A stretch of DNA of 64,000 bases from Stenotrophomonas africana. GTDB lineage: Bacteria; Pseudomonadota; Gammaproteobacteria; Xanthomonadales; Xanthomonadaceae. The notes under the pieces are model-generated. The model saw only the letters and a program-made list of their open reading frames with translations. It was not told the DNA's origin and did not search any database. Made by a program: the position numbers and the translations under genes. The stretch covers positions 558,001 through 622,000 of the forward strand of contig NZ_JABEME010000001.1 in the NCBI RefSeq assembly GCF_013004645.1, read 5' to 3'. Below, one piece after another: positions 8,601 through 17,600 of this stretch (position 1 is its first letter; each line of letters opens with the position of its first letter).

Positions 8601-11600
8601 GCGTCCGTATACCTGCTGATTGAGAATGCGTCCGTCGGCATCGTACGTGTAGACCTCGCCATGCTTGAGCCAGCCGGAGGTATCCACACCGTTGCGTGTG
8701 CTGCCGTTGGCAAAGTGCTCACGTTTCTCTATGACACGGCCGACTGCGTCGTAGCTGTAGCTTTCCTTCAAGGCCAGCGGCCCACTTCCATTCAGCGGCA
8801 CGGACTGGAAGACACGGAGACGTTGACCGCGCTCGTCATACTGCGTGGTCTCTGAAACTTCAGTAAGGCCGGCAAGGTAGCGCCGACGGACGGCGCGACC
8901 AGCTTCATCGTAGTCCAATGCATAACTGACATCCGCATTGCCCAGGACGATGTGCCCGTCCACCATGCGGCCATTGGCGACCTTGACGCGATTCTCCGCA
9001 TCGTAGTCATACCAGTACACCTTGAACGGCTCTGGCATGTTGTAGGGATCGCTCAGGTTCGGATCCACAAAGTTGCCGGTCGGATCAAGGTCTCCTTCAC
9101 GCTCGAAGTTCCAGCTAAAATCGTCCATCCACAGCGGGTCGCCACCACCATAGCGCGCAGCGACGCCTCCGACCGCCATACTCACCGCACCCGGCGGGAC
9201 ACGCGCAACCAGCATGGATGAATGCCATTCACCGCCGGAGCCACTATCGACACGATTGCCATCCACGTCCGAAATTACGTTGCCATTGGCATCGTAGAAA
9301 CGAAGGAACACGGCCCCCCACGCCTCACCTGCGCTGGATGCGCCCTGCTGGACATTCGCCCTGGCACTGACACTGCTGCCCGGACGCACATTGACCCGAT
9401 CCCGGCTGACCATTCGACCCTCACCAGTAAGGTTGAAGACCGCCGAGCCACCATAATCGTACGAGTAGTCCCAACCAGCGCCATAATCCCAGCCACCCAC
9501 GTTGCGCATTTCGCCGTTGTAGGGCATTGCACCCCAGCTGAAATTGTCGATGAACAGAGGATCACCACCGCCCGTGCGGAACGCGCGCGCGCCAATAGAC
9601 ATGAAGATGGCCCCTGGCGGCACCGTGGTGGTTACACGGGACTCGTAGACCGCCCCTCCGGAAGCCGAATCGACCATATTGCCTTCAGAGGTCGAGATCA
9701 GGTTGCCGGCAAGGTCATACCACTCGATGATGACGGCCGCGCCCGCCTCGCCGGCGCTGGAGGCACCCTGATCTACCCTGACCGCTGCGGTAAGCGTCTC
9801 TCCCTCCCGTACTTCCACGCGCTGCTTGTTGAGGATCCGGCTCTGACCGGTGAGATTGAACTGCGCTCTCAGCTTGCTGCTGCCTTCCCCCCCCTCGACA
9901 ACCGACCATCCGTCGCCCAGATTCCAGCCGAATGAGCCGTTCTCGAAGTCCGGGTTGGTGAGGCCATTGATGTCGATGCCCGGCGAGGTCGCGTCATACG
10001 CGGAACGCGCCAGCACCCGACGTCGGTTGCCGGCGGCATCGTAGTCATAGTTCAGTTCCAACAGGCGGCGATTCGCCCCGATATCCTGCTGGATCACCTT
10101 GACGATACGGCCATGAGCGTCATAGCTCACCTTGGTAACGATGTGCAGGATCTGGCCATCCGCGTCGTGCGTATAGGCCTCTTCCTGCACTCGGTTGCCC
10201 GCTGCGTCGTACTGATAGCGGAACCAGTTGTTGCCTTCCTTGAGCTCCTTCAGCGCTCCCGAACGGTAGTAGCTGTAGCTGCGCGCCGGATCATTGATGA
10301 GCACCGGATCAGGAAGGTCCAGGCCAACCAGCTCGGAGTCCAGGCCCTGCTCCCTCCAGTCGCGCTCGTACCAGTAGTCATTGATGGGCGTCGAGTACTG
10401 CCGGGCGTCCTCGGTCCACTTGCTGTTCTCACCCAGCAACTGCCCGGTTTGAGCGTCGTAGTTGTAGTCGTAATCGGCACCACCCAGATCGTTGTGATCC
10501 ACCAGGCGGCCGAAGTAGTCAAAGTCCCACGTCTTCTCATCGAGGTAGACCAGCTCGCCTTCATCATCCAGCTTGGAGCGGCGCCCATTGTTGTACTGCC
10601 CCTCGATCTCCAGGGTGAGCGCACGGGAGCGGCCATTCGGCGAAGTCGCTACGATCTGGATCTGCCAGGTTCCAGCCGCGAGCGTCCCGGACAGGACGCC
10701 GTTTGCAGCATTGAAGCCCAGCCCGCTCGAATCACCACCCTGCCCCACGGAGATCCACTCATAGCTGGTGGTGTGCTCCCGCAGTTCGGGGTCGTACTGC
10801 TCTACGGGCGCGTAGACATACGCTGCATAGCTGAGGCCCTGGCCTTGGGTATCGATGAAGGTGCCGGCCGGAATCTGATAGGTGAACGACTGCCCGGCCT
10901 GACCCTTCTGGTTGAACAGGCCGGCGCTGGCTCCCGGCGAACCGGCATAGTAGCTGTCAAAGGCACTCTGGGACATGACATTGAGCGTCGCTGTCGCAGT
11001 GGCGCTTGTATGTACGCTGCTTGTAGCCGTATAGACAATGCGATAGGCACCCAACTGCAGGGGTGTACCTGATACCGTGCGGGTCTGCGGGTCGTAGATC
11101 AGCCCCTGCGCCGGTACATAGGCATGCGCGACTGGATCCCAGAACTCGACACGGGCGCTGACTGCCGGAGTCTCCCCACCAGCCACGCTGAATACCGCGC
11201 CCGGCAAAGCGTAGTTGAATGGCTGACCGACCACGATGGCATGCGAATCGACCATTCCTCCTGCAAAGACCACTTGGCCTTCTGCGGCCAGCGTCGGGTC
11301 CGACAATGCGTTGGTTTCGCGGGTCCTGTTGCCCTGCGCATCATAGGCATAGGACATCGAGACACCCGCTGCCGTTCTGCTGCGAATGACCAGCCCGCGA
11401 CTGTCATAATCGAAGGTGTTGGCGTAGCCCAGCGCATCGGTCACGCGCAGGCGGTCACCGTTCTGGTTGAGCACGTAGCGTTCCCGCACTGCCTTGGTAC
11501 GAGCAACTCCATCCTGCTCACGCAGGAAGTCGCCTTGAGCCGAAACGCGCCCACCCTGGTCGTACTCCAGGAATGTCAGATAACCCAACGGGTCCTGCTT

Positions 11601-14600
11601 GAAACGCTTCTGGCCAAAAACATCGTAAGCAGTCAGTGTTCGGTTGCCGAATGCATCCTCCGCGTATGTCTCTCTGCCCGCTGCATCGTAGGCACTACGC
11701 TTCCAGTTTCCATTCGCGTCACGGGTTGCTGTCAGGCGGCCCAGCAGGTCGTACTGCCACTGCAACTCGGGCGCAACCTGGGACACACTGCCATCCGCTG
11801 CGAGCACACGAACAGTCGGCTTGACCTCCCGCGTCAGCTGGTTGAGCTGGTTGTACTCGTAGTACGTCATGTTGCCGAGTGCGTCGGTCAACGTCAGTAC
11901 GTTCCCCCAGGCGTCATAGCTTCGCTCGGTAAGGGCGTAGTCATTCACCTCGTCGTTGTTGCCCGCCGTGTACTGACGCAGCAGCCTGCCTCGGTGGTCC
12001 AGCTCCATGCGCGTCTCGACCTCGATCAGCGCACCCGTTCCATCCCGAACCGCGTGCCGCTCGGACAGCACGTTGCCTGCCAAGTCATGACTGTAATAGC
12101 GCCAGATGCCGCCGTCAGCGTTACTTGCGGTCAGACGGCCATTATCGTCGTACACATACTGCGCAGAGAAGGCACTCGTCGCCAGACCGGTATCCAGACG
12201 ACTGTCCTTGGCGATGATCTCACCGAATGCGTTGTAGCGAACCTGCGAGCGCGCGTCCGATTCAACGCCGACAACAGCACTTCCCTGGCCCTGGTGCAGT
12301 TCACGATAGACATGACTGGTCAGCTGCCGTCCAGTGCGATCGTAGGTAGCCTCATTGACGACCTCCACCCAACGACCAGAGCTGCCATCGAGCCTGGAAC
12401 GCGTGCTCAGCAGGTGGTCCGCGGCGTCATAATGGCGGGCATAGACCGTACCCGACACATCGCGCTCCAGCACGTTGCGTCCCTGCCAGTCGTACAGCGT
12501 GGTGTGCACCTGGTCGCGCGAAGAAGCCACCGGGGTCTGCCCGGCCTGCGCTCCATCGGCATAGCGCCGCACTTGCACCACGTTTCCGAAGGCGTCGTAG
12601 GCCATCGTGCTGTACGGCGAGGCACGTCGATAGAGCGCCTGGCTGGCCAGACCAATCGACGTGGACGCCAGAAGCTGGTCGGCATTGCCGTTGACTACGT
12701 CCCGCTCACTCTCCAGAACCGCAATGACCCTTCCCTGAGCGTCATAGGACGTCTGGGTGCGCTGACCCTGAGTGGTAACTGCGACTGCGCGCCCACCCGC
12801 GTCGTACTCGGTGGTCGTTTCGACGAACTGGCCATCGGCGGGCACACCGCGGCTTTGCCGCTCGCTTGTGCGGCGGCCCAGCGCGTCATAGCTCCACTCG
12901 ATGATCCGATCATGGCCGATCGACGTAGGAACCTTGCTCGACCCCTGTCGGCCGTCGTATGGCCAGTAACCCTCAGCCTCCGCCTTCTGTGTCTCGCGAA
13001 CGACCTCACCTCGGTCGTTGTACTCCCAAAGGGTGACATAGCCCTCGCTATCGATGCGCTTGATCCTGCGACCAGCGCTATCGTAGAAGTAGGCGTTCTG
13101 ATTCCACTGGGTGTACGTCCAAGTGAAAGATTCATACTGCTCGGGATCGTACTCGTAGCTGCCGGGCTCTACCAGCAGGTCGCCCTCGTAGACCAGCTCG
13201 CCATAGGTGTTGTACTCGAACTGCTTCGTTGAACCATAGAAGTAGTTCCAGGTGTTCTGCCAACCACCCTGACGATAGTTGAGCTCGGAAACCTGTAACT
13301 TCTTGCCGGCGGAGTCGTAGCGTGTGATCAGGATGCGGTCGCGGCCTGGCTCCGGAGAAAGACGACCGGCAATATCCCCTGAACCGAGGACCACACCGGG
13401 AGACGTGGCTATCGCGTTGGCGTAGCGACGAAGTTCGATCTGCTCGCCTGCGGTGTTGTAGGTGTAACCGGTGACGTAACCTTCCGCATCAACCTCATAC
13501 TGGAGGTTACCGGCGCTGTCGTAGCTCTTGAAACTGAAGTTTCCGAGCACGTCCTTCTGCATCACTGCCCGTCCGAGCAGGTCATAGGTCACGTCAATGG
13601 TCGGGCGTACCCCAGTGGCGGCAATTTGGCCGCTGCCATTCAGTGCACCTGCATCAGGGAAGCGGATCCGGGTCTGCAAGCCCCGGCTGTCGTACTCATA
13701 CTCCGTCACACGAGCGCTGCTGGTGCCAGCATCCTCGATGCGGCGCACCACGTTTCCAAAAATGTCGAACTCGGTGCGGGTCACGATCGAGCGTGAGACG
13801 CTGCCGACACTGCCGTCGGCGGCAACCGTCGATACCACCACCTGTGGGCTTGTCTCACTCGTCCGTCGGCCCGCCGCGTCGTACCCATAGGTCCAGGTGG
13901 CGAGATTTTTGTCGGTGTACTGAAGTACCTGGCCGAGTCCATCGTACGTATAGCGCTCGACCGCATTGAACGCATCGAAGCGCGCGGTCACGCGACCCGC
14001 CGCATCAAACTCCTGACGCGAATGCCGAACGTCCTGAACACCAGCCAGCAGTGCTTCCAGCGCATCGGCCGTCCATTCCTGATCCTGGACAGCGACACCG
14101 TAGCTGAGCGCCTCAACATTGCGCCCAAGGGCATCAGGGCGCATTTCCTGAACAGTGCCATCCGAAGCAATCCGGAAGCGCTCGCGACCGGCATCATCGT
14201 AGATGTGCCGCGTAACGCGCTGCGGGACGTCACCGTTCGTGTCATGCGGAATCGCTTCAAGGAGCGCCGCGAGGGTGTTCCAGTATCTACCGTCGCTCGG
14301 GAACGACGCCGCCCCTATGGATGGTGCAGCCGCCATGAGCGACGGGAAGTACCATTGTGGGCCAACGCCATAGTCGATGGTGGCGGTCGCACGCCCAGCC
14401 TCATCGTAGACGTAGCGCTGCACCCGAGCGACATTCGCTTTCCCACTGTAGCTTTCCGGACCATCGACCGAGGCCGCCCACGTCAGCTTGGCAACTAGGC
14501 GTCCTGCCCCATCATAGATGTAATCGACAGCGTGATTGGCTCCTTTCGACCAATCGATCCCGGAGAGGTCGGGCTCTTGCCCGCCTGCAATCTGCTCATG

Positions 14601-17600
14601 CAGTGAGAGCGGGACCCGCGACTGCATGATCCAGGTTCCGATGACCCGGCCCGCCTTGTCGTACGCAGTCTGGTAGACGGCGCCGGCGCTATCGACATGA
14701 ATCTGTTCGCGGCCGGAACCGTCGCGCAGATAGGAGTCGATCCGGTCACGGGTGTCATCGGACACGACGGCCGCCAGGATACCGCCCGCATCAAGTACCC
14801 CGCTCTCCAGCGCCTCACGCTGCGCAGCACCCAGCGTCAGCCCCTGCGCGTAAGTCCGGGTCTGCGCCACTCCACCTTGGGAATCCCGGATGTACCGAGT
14901 GACCGCACCAGCGGCATCCACGTTGACTGTCTGGCGGCCGTCCGCGTCGTAGCGGTGATACACCACGCGGTCGCGTGCAGCATCAACGACGATTCGCGCG
15001 CGAATCTCCTGCTCACCCGCGGGCAGCGCCAGCCCCTGCAGATCGATGACCGTGCCGTACTGTCTGCTGGATGTCTTCTGGCCAGCCACATCGTAGCGGT
15101 ACTCGACCACCCCGCCCAATGCGTCCACCTCCAGCAGGAGGCGACCGGCATCATCATAGGCAAATCGGGTTACGTTGCCTGCGGCATCACGACGCGACAC
15201 CACGTTATCGCGGGAATCGAACGTGTATTGTGTGGTCAGATCAAGACTACCGGAGGCGCGGGTTTCACTGATCCTGCGGCCGAGGCCATCGTAGGTGTAC
15301 AGCGTCGTGCTTTCCGCAGCAGTGCCCGCGGCCTCCGTCACGCTCAGTTGGTTGCCCACCCCATCCCAGGCGTAGTGCGTCGTGATGGCCAGGCCAGCCG
15401 GATCAACCACGCTTTCAAGAAGGCGTCCATCGAGGTCATGCACCATCACTGTCTGCACGCCTGCGCCATCGGTTACCGATATCCGCCGCCCCTGGCCGTC
15501 ATAGCGATAGCTCCAGTGGGCGCCGACGTCGTAGTGCGACTCCCCGGACTGGTCCCTCGTGTAACCATCATCCGTACGGGTCAGCTCGCGACCTCGTGCA
15601 TCATACGTGTAGGTCGTTCTGGCACCGGTGAAATCACCCTTTTCGATAAGGTTTCCCCGGGCATCATAGCTGTAGTGGACCTTCTCTTCGAACTCCCACT
15701 CGGGATATTCGTCGCGGCGCAGGCCATCTCCGATCAGGCGCCCCTCCTTATCGTAATCAAAGCGGCGCACATAGCCGTCCGGCCTGCGTATCTCGATACG
15801 CTCGCCGTGAGCGTTGTAGTGGGTGACCACTGACAATCCCTCAGGCGAGGTTACTGTCATGATCCTGCCGGTATCGTCGTATGCAATTTCGGTCACGCGC
15901 CCAAGTGCATCGACCGTCTTCAACGTACGTCCATATGCGTCGTATAACGTTTGTGCCTGTTCGAGTCGACCAGCCACGGTCCGGCTTACGGCGACTTGGC
16001 GCCCTACCCTGTCATAACTGAAATTTGATTGCAGTCCTTGACCATCAACGCTGTGCAGCACACGGCCAAAGGCGTCGTACACCGCCGTTTTCGTCCGTTC
16101 CAGACCACCCACATCCTGCGCGGATGAAACCTCCAGACCGCGCTGATCGTATGCGTGCGCCTCCACCGTCCAGGAGGAGGCTGAACGCTGCTCCTCCCGA
16201 AGAACCAGTTCACCGAATGCGTTGTAAGAGGAGCGGGTTTTGAACCCCAGCGCGCTGCTTTGCTCGATCAATCTTCCCGCGCGATCATACTGGTACTGCC
16301 TGCGGCTATCGACCGTCGCCACGAACTGAAGTGCCAGCGCCGCCACCTCTGCCTGCTCGCGCCCGAATGGCGGCTGCAGCGCGATGCGGCCGGAATAGCG
16401 AAGCGTTTCCAGCACCTGACCAAACGCCGAGTACCGGGTTTCTTCCACCTCACCCATCGCATTCCGCACACCGTTGCCATCGGTGACGCCGTAGATGGTC
16501 TGGGTAAGCCGTCCCGAGCGATCGTAGAAGTACCAGGTCCGATTGCCCTCAGCGTCGATACTCTCTATGCGCTGGCCAACTGCATCGTAGGTATGCCGCA
16601 CGCCGTAGCTGGCAAAGAGGGCATCGATCTCCGCAGGTTCCAGGTCTGCGTCATACAGGGAAGCACCCTCACCGTTGAGCTCACCGACCAGATTTCCAAA
16701 GGCGTCGTAGCGCCGGATGCCATCGCGCACGTCATTGCCCATGGCGTCGGAGCGGGTCTGGACCAGATGACCCTGTGCGTCATAAGTGAAACGGGTGACG
16801 GCCCCTTCCGGTGAGACCTCAACCACCAGTTGACCCAGCGCGTCATAGCTGCGCAGAACGGTGCGCGCCGGGCCCTGTTTCGCGGCTGCAAGAAGTGTGG
16901 AGAAGCCGCCCTGCAGGCTGACGTCCGAAAGCTGGGTCGCATACGCGATCGTGCCACGCTGGTTCCGCGCCTGATCGTATACATATTCCGTCAGGTAACC
17001 CTCGGCATCGAGTGATCCGATCAGGTTGCTGCGCCCATCGTAGAAGCGGTACGTGATCGCGTCTGCACCGCTGGACTGGGGACGCAGTGCATCCAGGCTT
17101 CCTGTTGCCCGGTTCGGCTCTGCAGTGGCCACGGCATAGACCACGGTCGCCACCAGTCGACCAGCGCTGTCGTAGCGGAACTCGGTGAGGTAGCCTGCAG
17201 CGTCCAACCGACCAACTTCGCGACCGGCTCCATCGTAGAGATGGCGTTCAATTCGAGCAGTACTCGTCGTCGCAGCGGCATCAGTCCTGGTCAACGTCAG
17301 CAGCCGGCCAGCGCCGTCGTAGCTGTAGGTCGTGATCGTGCCTTCCGGATCCACATCCTGCAGCTTTCGCCCGATCGCATCGTATGAAGATGTCGTGCGA
17401 CGGTCCTGCGCGTCCTGGGCCGGACGGATATCGCCCAGTCGGTCCAGAACTACGGCGCCATTCACCAGCCATCCGGCTGTCGTAATCTGATTGGCGAAGC
17501 CAATGGTGGTGATGATGCGGCCCAGACCATCACGCACATACTCTTCGACCGAGCCCGTTGCGCTGACCTTCCCGGCAAGGCGTCCTGCCTCGTCGTAGAA

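Noticed and set aside
11124-13232. A 702-codon plus-strand reading frame opposite the RHS gene
   Set aside because: It mirrors the periodic YD repeats and has no start signal or family similarity; it is a by-product of GC-rich repeats.
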